Shown one piece after another: positions 7,527 through 14,009 of a stretch of DNA of 14,974 nucleotides. Each line of letters starts with the position of its first letter. Within the stretch, counting starts at the first letter, position 1. The DNA is from UBA4717 sp002404395. Lineage in GTDB: Bacteria; Bacillota; Clostridia; Oscillospirales; CAG-272. Position numbers and translations under genes: made by a program. The notes under the pieces are model-generated. The model saw nothing but the letters and a program-made list of their open reading frames with translations, was not told the origin of the DNA and did not search any database. The stretch lies in contig CALFNW010000084.1 of NCBI GenBank assembly GCA_937902275.1, forward strand, positions 1-14,974, read 5' to 3'.

Positions 7527-7811
7527 ATGACACTCAAACCACTTTCGGACAGAGTCGTCGTTAAGATGACCGAAGCCGAGGAAACCACAAAAAGCGGAAT
7601 CATTTTAGCCGGCGCGGCAAAGGAAAAGCCGCAGGTTGCAGAAATCGTTGCAGTAGGTCCGGGCGGAGTTGTTGACGGCAAGGAGGTCGTTATGACCGTA
7701 AAGCCGGGCGACAAGGTTATCACAAGCAAATATTCGGGAACCGAAGTAAAATGCGACGGTGAAGAATATATTATAGTACGCCAGAGCGATATTCTCGCAA
7801 TCGTTGAATAA
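7527..7811 (+). CDS. groES: Co-chaperonin GroES (Hsp10)
   Basis: This is a 94-aa protein, the normal GroES length. It forms the heptameric lid that closes the GroEL folding chamber in the cytoplasm. It starts MTLKPLSDRVVVKM, the typical first strand. The mobile loop that contacts GroEL is around TTKSGIILAG (about 21-30). GPGGVVDGKEV and a terminal YIIVRQSDILAIVE are characteristic. The ATG at 7527 is preceded by a perfect AGGAGG (7514-7519) with a 7-nt spacer. An in-frame GTG at 7473 lies inside the CIRCE element and is not a credible start. It is first in a two-gene operon, 40 nt before groEL, under the CIRCE-controlled promoter. Confidence 0.98.
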   Translation: MTLKPLSDRVVVKMTEAEETTKSGIILAGAAKEKPQVAEIVAVGPGGVVDGKEVVMTVKPGDKVITSKYSGTEVKCDGEEYIIVRQSDILAIVE

Positions 7812-7851
7812 ATCCGCAATTATATTATCATAAGAAAGGTATGTGAACATT

Positions 7852-9486
7852 ATGGCAAAGGAAATTTCATTCGGAATCGAAGCCAGAAATAAATTGCAGG
7901 CAGGCGTTGACAAACTCGCCGACACCGTAAAGATCACCCTTGGTCCTAAGGGAAGAAACGTTGTACTTGACAAGAAGTACGGCGCGCCGCTCATTACAAA
8001 CGATGGTGTTACGATCGCAAAGGAGATCGAACTTGAGGACGCTATGGAAAACATGGGTGCTCAGCTCGTTAAAGAGGTCGCCACCAAGACCAATGACGCA
8101 GCCGGCGATGGCACAACGACCGCTACTCTGCTTGCTCAGGCGCTTATCCGCGAGGGCATGAAGAACGTAGCCGCAGGCGCTAACCCGATCATCATTCGTA
8201 AGGGCATCAAGAAAGCGGTTGATGCGGCAGTCGAAGCGCTTGTCGCAAACTCGAAGAAAGTCAACGGCAGTGACGACATCGCAAGAGTCGGCACTATCTC
8301 CGCCGGCGATGAAGTGATCGGTAAGCTGATTGCCGACGCTATGGAAAAAGTAACCAGCGACGGCGTTATCACCGTTGAAGAATCAAAGTCGGCAGAAACC
8401 TACAGCGAAGTGGTTGAAGGTATGCAGTTCGACCGCGGTTATCTCTCGCCTTACATGGCAACCGACACCGACAAAATGGAAGCGGTGCTCGATGATGCGC
8501 GTCTGCTCATCACCGACAAGAAGATCTCCAACATTCAGGAAGTGCTTCCGCTGCTTGAACAGGTCGTTCAGAACGGCATGAAGCTGCTTATTATCGCTGA
8601 AGATGTTGAGGGCGAAGCACTTACAACTCTCGTACTCAATAAGCTGCGCGGCACATTCACCGTATGCGCGGTCAAGGCGCCCGGTTTCGGCGACAGAAGA
8701 AAAGAAATGCTCCAGGATATCGCTATTCTGACCGGCGGTGAAGTGATCTCGAGCGATCTCGGACTTGAGCTTAAGGACACCACGCTTGAACAGCTCGGCC
8801 GTGCAAGACAGGTCAAGATCAACAAGGAAAACACCATTATTGTAGGCGGTGCGGGCGACAGCGCCGCTATCAAGGGCAGAATCGCACAGATCAAGGCGGC
8901 TATCGAAACCACCACGAGCGATTTTGACCGTGAGAAGCTCCAGGAAAGACTTGCAAAGCTTTCGGGCGGTGTTGCCGTGATCAAAGTCGGCGCCGCTACC
9001 GAAACCGAAATGAAAGAAAAGAAACTGCGCATTGAGGACGCGCTCAACGCAACGCGCGCCGCAGTTGAAGAGGGTATCGTTGCAGGCGGCGGAACCGCTT
9101 ATCTGAACGCTATTCCTAAGGTAAAAGCAGTTGTTGATCTCGTTGACGGAGATGAAAAGACCGGTGTCAAGATCGTCCTCAAGGCACTTGAAGAACCGAT
9201 TCGTCAGATCGCCGCAAATGCCGGACTTGAAGGCTCGGTAATCGTTGACAAGATCCTTGCAAACGGCACCGTAGGCTACGGTTTCGATGCATACAAGGAA
9301 GAATATGTCGATATGATCAAAGCCGGCATCGTCGATCCTACAAAGGTATCGAGAAGCGCGCTTCAGAATGCGGCTTCGGTAGCTTCGACCGTGCTCACGA
9401 CCGAAGCGCTTGTTGCCGACAAGAAAGAAGAAACTCCGGCAGCCGCTCCCGCAGCAGGTATGGGCGGTATGGGCGGAATGTATTGA
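7852..9486 (+). CDS. groEL: Chaperonin GroEL (Hsp60)
   Basis: This 544-aa chaperonin forms the double-ring, ATP-driven protein-folding chamber with GroES. It starts MAKEISFGIEAR. The nucleotide-binding LGPKGRNVVLD (30-40), the NDGVTIAKEIELED segment and GDGTTT (85-90, with catalytic-region Asp86) are intact, as is AVEEGIVAGGGTAYL in the C-terminal half. The protein ends with the flexible GMGGMGGMY tail that lines the cavity. The ATG at 7852 has GAAAGG 12 nt upstream. The in-frame GTG at 7843 would be only 3 nt from that SD and would add three residues not seen in the family. It is a full-length housekeeping copy with no sign of decay. Confidence 0.98.
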   Translation: MAKEISFGIEARNKLQAGVDKLADTVKITLGPKGRNVVLDKKYGAPLITNDGVTIAKEIELEDAMENMGAQLVKEVATKTNDAAGDGTTTATLLAQALIREGMKNVAAGANPIIIRKGIKKAVDAAVEALVANSKKVNGSDDIARVGTISAGDEVIGKLIADAMEKVTSDGVITVEESKSAETYSEVVEGMQFDRGYLSPYMATDTDKMEAVLDDARLLITDKKISNIQEVLPLLEQVVQNGMKLLIIAEDVEGEALTTLVLNKLRGTFTVCAVKAPGFGDRRKEMLQDIAILTGGEVISSDLGLELKDTTLEQLGRARQVKINKENTIIVGGAGDSAAIKGRIAQIKAAIETTTSDFDREKLQERLAKLSGGVAVIKVGAATETEMKEKKLRIEDALNATRAAVEEGIVAGGGTAYLNAIPKVKAVVDLVDGDEKTGVKIVLKALEEPIRQIAANAGLEGSVIVDKILANGTVGYGFDAYKEEYVDMIKAGIVDPTKVSRSALQNAASVASTVLTTEALVADKKEETPAAAPAAGMGGMGGMY

Positions 9487-9506
9487 TCCGCAAATCATAA
9501 ACGAAC

Positions 9507-9541
9507 AAATGGCTGTGGTCGCCTGACCACAGCCATTTTAT
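9507..9541 (+). terminator. Intrinsic terminator of groESL
   Basis: The 14-bp stem AAATGGCTGTGGTC (9507-9520) pairs perfectly with 9525-9538 across a GCCT loop. It is followed by TTTTATTA on the plus strand, 20 nt after the groEL stop. Confidence 0.9.
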
Positions 9542-9548
9542 TATGCGC

Positions 9549-9590
9549 AACGCGGTTTAAAAAACTCAAGTTGAGTTTTTAAACCACGTT
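9549..9590. terminator. Bidirectional terminator-like hairpin (A6-CTCA/TGAG-T5 core), copy 2
   Basis: Arms 9549-9569 and 9571-9590 pair through AACG, GGTTT and the core AAAAAACTCAAGTTGAGTTTTT, with one C-A mismatch and one bulged A. It lies between convergent groEL and the DUF4830-like gene. On the plus strand the groESL terminator precedes it, so its main service is probably to the minus-strand gene. Confidence 0.7.
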
Positions 9591-9641
9591 TTGGGCTTTA
9601 CGGTATTTTACGGTGATTGCGCCGCTCTTTTTGATCCGACA

Positions 9642-10145
9642 CTATTTAGACATTTCAAAGCCGTGAATAAATCCGTCGGCTTCGGCAGAGCAAATATCTC
9701 CGCCGATCACTCTGTGTCCTTTGATTATTACGTTCGCATACACGACGCCCGGATAATCCTTATAATTTTTAACCGTATAAGTATATCTCATAACTTTTTT
9801 GAGCCTGTACTTTGAAAGGTCAAATCCCTGTTTTTTCTGTATCTCATTATATCCGGTAAAAACCTTGTCGAATTCCTCAGGTATCACGACTTCCGCTTCT
9901 TCGGTCGCAGTCGGATCGACCTCCCATCCGAACTGCTCCAAAAACTTCACCCGATCTTCATTTGTCTTGATCTTTGTATAGCTGTACTCCGAGGTTGCGG
10001 ATGCCGCCGCTTCCCCGCCGGGCGCCGATACCGGTACCGGCTCATAGCTCGGAACAAAGGCGATCAGCGCAATCAATGCTGCGAGCGCGACCGTCACCGT
10101 TCCGAAAAATTTCAGCGTATTCGCACGCAAGGAATAAATAAACAT
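9642..10145 (-). CDS. DUF4830-like membrane-anchored protein
   Basis: This is a 167-aa protein with one N-terminal hydrophobic segment (about 11-31) that acts as an anchor or uncleaved signal. An Ala/Pro/Ser-rich linker and an extracytoplasmic domain from about 55 follow. The domain shows TNEDRVKFLEQFGWEVD, VVIPEEFDKVFTGYNEIQKKQGFDLSKY, YTYTVKNY and a terminal VIGGDICSAEADGFIHGF, the conserved pattern I recall for DUF4830, a Clostridia family of unknown function. The ATG at 10145 is preferred: GGAAAGG ends 9 nt before it, whereas the in-frame ATG at 10154 directly abuts the SD. It starts 60 nt downstream of the symporter stop, on the same strand. The gap holds only a weak TATACT-like -10, so co-transcription is possible. 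Confidence 0.8.
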   Translation of the reverse strand: MFIYSLRANTLKFFGTVTVALAALIALIAFVPSYEPVPVSAPGGEAAASATSEYSYTKIKTNEDRVKFLEQFGWEVDPTATEEAEVVIPEEFDKVFTGYNEIQKKQGFDLSKYRLKKVMRYTYTVKNYKDYPGVVYANVIIKGHRVIGGDICSAEADGFIHGFEMSK

Positions 10146-10205
10146 AATGGTCATCCTTTCCGATTATTCTGTTGATACAGTATATTGCATAAAACATTTG
10201 CATAT

Positions 10206-11555
10206 TCACGTGCGGCGCGAAAAATACGCCTTTGTATCCTTTGCCGTCTCACGTCCGAGTGTTACCAGATATACCGAATTTATTACAGTCATCACCGCCA
10301 CCGAAAGATCGGCGATATCCCACATCACTCCTTCGCCGACAAAGGCAGCGGCAAACACCGATGACGAATAGATCGCGATATATATAAATATAAGCTTGCC
10401 GACTTTGGCGTCGGGCATATTGCCGACACCGATGCTATATGTGCCGAGAAATCTCACTGCTTCGATTCCGTATACCGCCCAACACAATATGGTGCCGAAA
10501 GCAAAAAACACGACCGCGACCGTAAGCAGCGGCGGCGCCACCCTGCCGATATAATGCGCATACGCATTTACGGCGACAGTCATTGCGCTTCCTCCCTCAC
10601 TGCTCACGCCCGAGAGCAATACCACAAACGCAGTCATACTGCAAAGCACTATCGTATCAACAAAGACCTCAAGGATGCCGAAAAAGCCCTGCTCGCACGG
10701 ACTGTCGGTATCGGCGGCGGCATGAGCGGTCGGCGACGTGCCGCTGCCCGCTTCATTTGAAAGGATGCCGCGCACCACACCGAGTCTCAGCGCTTCAAGC
10801 CACGCATAGCCGAGTGTGCCGCCACCGAATGCACGCAGTGAAAACGCGCCTGAAAAGATCTCGGAAAACACGGCGGGAAGCCTTGAAAAATCGGAAATAA
10901 TTATGTAAAGCGATACTCCTACATATAACGCGCAAAAAACGGGGACTGCCACAAAGGTCAGCTCGCTGACCCGCGAAAAACCGCCCGAAAGAATTATGAA
11001 AGCAAGCAGAGCAAACACACCCGCCACGGCAAATTTCGGAAAACCGAAACATTTTTCCGCCGCGTCGGTCATAACGCCGACCTGCACGACGCTGCCCATG
11101 CTTATCGAAGTAATAATACAAAGCACCGCAAAGCAAATACCGAGCAAGCGGTCGCCGTGCGCGCTCATATACATAAAAGCGCCGCCTGTGTATCTTCGCT
11201 TAGCGCCGTCGTCAATAAGCTTGCGGTATTTCACTGCGAGCACTGTTTCGGAATATTTCAACAGCATAGCCGCAAGCGCCGACAGCCACATCCAGAACAC
11301 CGTACCTGCGCCGCCGATAGCGATAGCTCCCGCCACACCGGCGATATTTCCCACGCCGAGCGTGCCCGCAAGCGCTACGCACATTGCCTTTGCTGAGGAA
11401 TTACCGCGTTTTTTATTCTTGAACAGCGCTGCCGATATCGTTTTGAGTTTGGTTATCGGAAAGAGCCCGAGAATGATTATATGGTAGATCCCGGCAGCAA
11501 AGATCACAACAGGCAATATCCGCCCGCAAATTGAGTCGGTCAGAAAATCAAGCAC
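10206..11555 (-). CDS. Sodium:alanine/glycine symporter family protein (AlsT-type)
   Basis: This 449-aa polytopic membrane protein imports small neutral amino acids with Na+ (AGCS family, PF01235-type). Diagnostic stretches are GTLGVGNIAGVAGAIAIGG (64-82), GTVFWMWLSALAAMLLKYSE (84-103), GGAFMYM (124-130), VVRGILSNEAGSGTSPTAHA (260-279) and FVDTIVLCSMTAFVVLLSG (298-316). About ten hydrophobic segments are visible. I chose the GTG at 11555 because GGAG (11566-11563) lies 7 nt upstream and the protein then starts with the usual first membrane segment. A TTG extension to 11621 would add 22 polar residues not expected for the family. The substrate (Ala, Gly or another amino acid) is not determinable here. 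A small ORF (11671-11540) overlaps its start. Confidence 0.93.
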   Translation of the reverse strand: MLDFLTDSICGRILPVVIFAAGIYHIIILGLFPITKLKTISAALFKNKKRGNSSAKAMCVALAGTLGVGNIAGVAGAIAIGGAGTVFWMWLSALAAMLLKYSETVLAVKYRKLIDDGAKRRYTGGAFMYMSAHGDRLLGICFAVLCIITSISMGSVVQVGVMTDAAEKCFGFPKFAVAGVFALLAFIILSGGFSRVSELTFVAVPVFCALYVGVSLYIIISDFSRLPAVFSEIFSGAFSLRAFGGGTLGYAWLEALRLGVVRGILSNEAGSGTSPTAHAAADTDSPCEQGFFGILEVFVDTIVLCSMTAFVVLLSGVSSEGGSAMTVAVNAYAHYIGRVAPPLLTVAVVFFAFGTILCWAVYGIEAVRFLGTYSIGVGNMPDAKVGKLIFIYIAIYSSSVFAAAFVGEGVMWDIADLSVAVMTVINSVYLVTLGRETAKDTKAYFSRRT

Positions 11556-11671
11556 GCTAATTCTCCATGTCGGCGAAGCCGACTCAGAAAGCAACCGCAA
11601 ATATTCGGGGCGGCTCTGCAAAATTCGGGAGTAAAATTTGAAATTTTACTCAGCAAAGACTGATTTTTCAC
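11540..11671 (-). CDS. Possible 43-aa Cys-containing small ORF or leader peptide overlapping the symporter gene
   Basis: A GTG at 11671 (in-frame ATG at 11677) is preceded by a strong GGAGG (11683-11679) with a 7-nt spacer to the GTG. The frame runs 43 codons to a TGA at 11542-11540, overlapping the first 16 nt of the symporter gene in another frame. The peptide begins VKNQSLLSKISNF and has Cys18, Cys25, Cys27 and Cys40 with a basic LSRLRRHG stretch. No family is recognised. It may be a translated leader that couples to symporter translation, or an accidental frame across a repeat element: its 3' part is the same hairpin-SD sequence found at 864-887. Confidence 0.35.
   Translation of the reverse strand: MKNQSLLSKISNFTPEFCRAAPNICGCFLSRLRRHGELACLIF
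11563..11586 (-). repeat. Hairpin + SD leader element, copy 2
   Basis: On the minus strand the same 24-nt element as at 864-887 runs from 11586 to 11563. It has a GTCGGC-TTC-GCCGAC hairpin followed by ATGGAG, whose GGAG is the symporter SD. A GTGAAAAATCAG string further upstream (11671-11660) parallels the one at 843-853. Confidence 0.6.
11629..11651. repeat. 23-bp near-perfect palindrome in the symporter leader
   Basis: GAGTAAAATTT (11629-11639) and AAATTTTACTC (11641-11651) are perfect inverted arms around a single G. Location upstream of the symporter start suggests an operator or an RNA hairpin, but no regulator can be named. Confidence 0.5.
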
Positions 11672-11683
11672 GCTCATACCTCC

Positions 11684-11875
11684 GAGTCAGACCCTGTATT
11701 AAGGCAGTACCGTATGACTTCGGATACGCTGTGCAAAAGTCCGCAAACTCACCGACAAAAAACTCAGGCAGATGCGCACCAAAGGCTCAGGTCAAAATCA
11801 AACGGGCCTGCATTAAATAATACTCAAGGGCTTTTCGCGTTATTACACGGACGCACAAAACCTGTGCATATTCTA
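11684..11875. other. Divergent intergenic spacer, no supported gene
   Basis: This is spacer between the symporter leader and the SGNH hydrolase promoter. A 60-codon plus-strand frame (11638-11820, TTG start) has no SD and no recognisable domain. An AAAAAACTCA string at 11757-11766 matches half of the terminator core but lacks its partner arm. I found no convincing minus-strand promoter for the symporter here. Confidence 0.4.
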
Positions 11876-11904
11876 TTGACTTTAGCCGAATGTAATGATA
11901 TAAT
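11876..11904 (+). promoter_or_regulatory. Sigma-A promoter of the SGNH hydrolase gene
   Basis: TTGACT (11876-11881), a 17-nt spacer and a perfect TATAAT (11899-11904) predict a start near 11911 and a leader of about 70 nt. Confidence 0.82.
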
Positions 11905-11941
11905 TTGGGGGTCGGAGCATATATTTCCGGCAAAACGAATC

Positions 11942-11981
11942 ATGAAAGGCGGCTGAATTTCAAAAGCCGAATCACAGTCAA
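11942..11981 (+). promoter_or_regulatory. Unusual translation-initiation region: SD-like site, hairpin, no proximal SD
   Basis: No SD lies within 20 nt of the hydrolase ATG. An AAAGG (11945-11949) sits 32 nt upstream and is followed at once by a CGGCT/AGCCG hairpin (11950-11969), which could shorten the effective distance to about 12 nt. A five-codon micro-ORF (MKGG, 11942-11956) starts at the same place. Confidence 0.4.
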
Positions 11982-12599
11982 ATGAAAATATTGTTTCAGG
12001 GCGACAGCATAACCGATGCAGGCCGCGGACGTGAAAATCCGCACGAGCTCGGCGCAGGCTATCCCAAATATGCGGCAGAGCTTATACGCGAAGACTTCCC
12101 GGATACCGAATTTGAATTTATCAATCTCGGCATCAGCGGCAATCAGACAAAGGATCTCGTCGAAAGACTTGAATCCGACTTTATCGACATTGACCCGGAT
12201 ATTGTTTCGATCATGATCGGCATAAACGATGTCTGGCATCACGCCGCAGACAGATCATGGATACCGTCAGAGATATTTGAGCAGAACTACCGCACCGTGC
12301 TTTCCGCCGTGCGTGAAAAAACTTCGGCAAAGATCATTATACTTGAGCCTTATCTGCTTCCCGTACCCGACAAGGAAAATATGCGTGAAGATCTTGACCG
12401 CAAGATCCACATTGTACGCAAACTTGCCCGCGAATTTGCCGACGTGTACATTCCGACCGACGGATTGTTCGCTTCGGGAATGGTCGATGCCGAGCTTGAC
12501 ACTTTCAGTGCGGACGGCGTTCATCCGAACGAGACCGGTGCGCGCTACATTGCCGATTATTACGCCGACGCGGTATACTCCATAATCGAAAATATGTAA
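11982..12599 (+). CDS. SGNH/GDSL-family hydrolase
   Basis: This is a 205-aa single-domain hydrolase without a signal peptide, so likely cytoplasmic. The SGNH blocks are complete: GDSITD with nucleophile Ser9, NLGISGN with the oxyanion Gly (50 or 53), GINDVW with Asn82, and the DGVHPN block with Asp178 and His181. Family members are esterases, thioesterases or carbohydrate deacetylases, and the substrate cannot be told. The GINDVW and DGVHPN variants resemble the lipase_GDSL_2 / acetylxylan-esterase-like group more than lipases. The start at the ATG of MKILFQGDS is fixed by the family N-terminus, and no alternative start exists upstream in frame before a stop. It appears monocistronic, with its own promoter and a terminator-like hairpin after it. 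Confidence 0.93.
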   Translation: MKILFQGDSITDAGRGRENPHELGAGYPKYAAELIREDFPDTEFEFINLGISGNQTKDLVERLESDFIDIDPDIVSIMIGINDVWHHAADRSWIPSEIFEQNYRTVLSAVREKTSAKIIILEPYLLPVPDKENMREDLDRKIHIVRKLAREFADVYIPTDGLFASGMVDAELDTFSADGVHPNETGARYIADYYADAVYSIIENM

Positions 12600-12630
12600 G
12601 CCGTCAGACCGCCCCGAGCCATACGATCAT

Positions 12631-12689
12631 ATATAAACAGAGGTGTTAAAAAACTCAAAATGAGTTCTTTGACACCTCTCTGTTTATAT
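12631..12689. terminator. Bidirectional terminator-like hairpin (A6-CTCA/TGAG core), copy 3
   Basis: Arms 12631-12657 and 12661-12689 surround an AAA loop. The core is AAAAAACTCA / TGAGTTCTTT (one A-C mismatch), then GGTGTT/GACACC, then ATATAAACAGA/TCTGTTTATAT with a 2-nt bulge. It lies between the convergent SGNH hydrolase and Card1-like genes. Confidence 0.8.
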
Positions 12690-12705
12690 TCAGATATTTC
12701 GCGCT

Positions 12706-13992
12706 TCAGGCTTCAAATATCGCGGCTTTGAGCGCTTTTTCAAATTCATCGTCGCTCATAAGATACAGATCGTCGATAATTTTGATATTAAGCGTCTCTG
12801 CTCTCGCTCTGAGATGAGCGGCAGTCTGTTTATCGGTCATATGTCTGAAATCGGACGCAAGCAAAAGCTTTTTGGCATATTTCCTGCCGAATTTGTCCGC
12901 AACGCTCGAAAGCTTGTAAAGCTCCTCGGAATCGAATCTGCCGTTTTTGCATGAAACAAATACCGGAATCACGCCTTTCATCAGGATCAGATCCACTTCA
13001 TTTTCCGTATCGGCATATATCGCCGCAAGCTCAACGTCGTCATATACCGCTTTCCCGTACTTTTTGCGAAGCTCCTTACGCTTTTTATAGCCTTTTCCGT
13101 CCCAATCCAAAGTAACCCCGACTTTTACATCGTTCAGCCCTTTTCCGATAAACGAACGGCAGGTGATATAGGCTTTCTGCTCAAGCACGTTTCCCGCCTT
13201 TGAAAGCAAGCGCTTGACCGAAGGAGATTTATAGGAGAATCCGTAGTATCCGTCGCGGGCATTGCCGGAATAGCCGATTACACCGAGCCGTTTCAACTCC
13301 TTAAGATAACATTCGACGGAGTAATGATCGGTGTGATATCGGTTTTGACTTGAATTATATTTTTCAACCGCTGATATTCGGTATATCACATTATTCCAGA
13401 TCTGAGGCGAAGAACGCTTCGGCAAGTAGTCCTCGGGTCCCCGCATACAAAGCCGCCACAGCTTATTTATGTCAGCAATAAAATCCGACGTATATTCGTA
13501 TACATCATCCTCCGACTGTGCGGACACTCTTCCGCCGTGAAGCACCGCGTTTTCAAGCACTGTATTCACAATGCGGCTTTTGTCCGAAGCAAATCTGCCG
13601 CGCGCAGCGCTGTCACTGCTCTTGCTTATAACGCGGGCAAAACTGCTTTTCGGATCAATTTTGGTAAGTATGACGTCGTTTTCCCGTTCATATATCCTGC
13701 CCGCCGCAACCAGCAGCATATCGGCTCCGCCGCCGATATCAATAAGGAACTCATCGGATCTGCCGCTGTTTATGATCGCCTCAAGCTTTGAAGTAATATC
13801 ATAAAGATCGTCAAAACGTGCATTAAAGCCTGAGATCCCGATTTTGCCGAGCCCTTTCATTCTGAAAAATTCGCGTAACTGTGCAAGCCCCTGCGCTTCG
13901 GGATTCAGATACACGATTTCATCCGGTCTGAAGTGCAGTGCACCGAGAATATTGTTTATCGGCAATTCATCATACAACTCTATCAGTTTCAT
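12706..13992 (-). CDS. Orphan Card1/Can2-like CARF-domain nuclease (DUF1887-type)
   Basis: This is a 428-aa protein. The N-terminal half (1 to about 120) looks like a CARF nucleotide-sensing fold: LIELYDELPINNILGALHFRPDEIVYL at the start and LIDIGGGADMLLVAAG (83-98) at the position of the family's ligand-loop D-x-G-G motif. A winged-helix-like segment (about 217-260) precedes a C-terminal PD-(D/E)xK-type nuclease core with NEVDLILMKGVIPVFVSCKNG (331-351). Visible candidate catalytic residues are Glu332/Asp334 and Lys349; the usual acidic residue two before the Lys is Ser347. Card1 and Can2 proteins are cyclic-oligoadenylate-activated DNA/RNA nucleases of type III CRISPR, but no cas gene or array is present here. 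The ATG at 13992 is chosen because a GGGGA sits just before it; the frame extension to 14013 uses TTG. It begins 17 nt after an AraC-family gene on the same strand, so a two-gene operon is likely. Confidence 0.8.
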   Translation of the reverse strand: MKLIELYDELPINNILGALHFRPDEIVYLNPEAQGLAQLREFFRMKGLGKIGISGFNARFDDLYDITSKLEAIINSGRSDEFLIDIGGGADMLLVAAGRIYERENDVILTKIDPKSSFARVISKSSDSAARGRFASDKSRIVNTVLENAVLHGGRVSAQSEDDVYEYTSDFIADINKLWRLCMRGPEDYLPKRSSPQIWNNVIYRISAVEKYNSSQNRYHTDHYSVECYLKELKRLGVIGYSGNARDGYYGFSYKSPSVKRLLSKAGNVLEQKAYITCRSFIGKGLNDVKVGVTLDWDGKGYKKRKELRKKYGKAVYDDVELAAIYADTENEVDLILMKGVIPVFVSCKNGRFDSEELYKLSSVADKFGRKYAKKLLLASDFRHMTDKQTAAHLRARAETLNIKIIDDLYLMSDDEFEKALKAAIFEA

Positions 13993-14009
13993 AAATCCCC
14001 GTTTCCCTC

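Noticed and set aside
8383..9498. 371-aa minus-strand open frame opposite groEL
   Set aside because: It is fully antisense to a perfectly conserved groEL, has no SD or recognisable motif, and is a typical codon-bias shadow.
11556..11621. N-terminal extension of the symporter to a TTG at 11621
   Set aside because: It adds polar residues before the first membrane segment, has no SD, and runs through the hairpin-SD element. The GTG at 11555 has GGAG at 7 nt.
11757..11766. Fourth copy of the terminator core (AAAAAACTCA)
   Set aside because: Only one arm is present, with no TGAGTTTTTT partner nearby, and the site is between divergent genes; likely chance.
11638..11820. 60-aa plus-strand frame in the symporter/SGNH spacer
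   Set aside because: It has a TTG start inside a palindrome, no SD, no recognisable domain, and ends before the hydrolase promoter.
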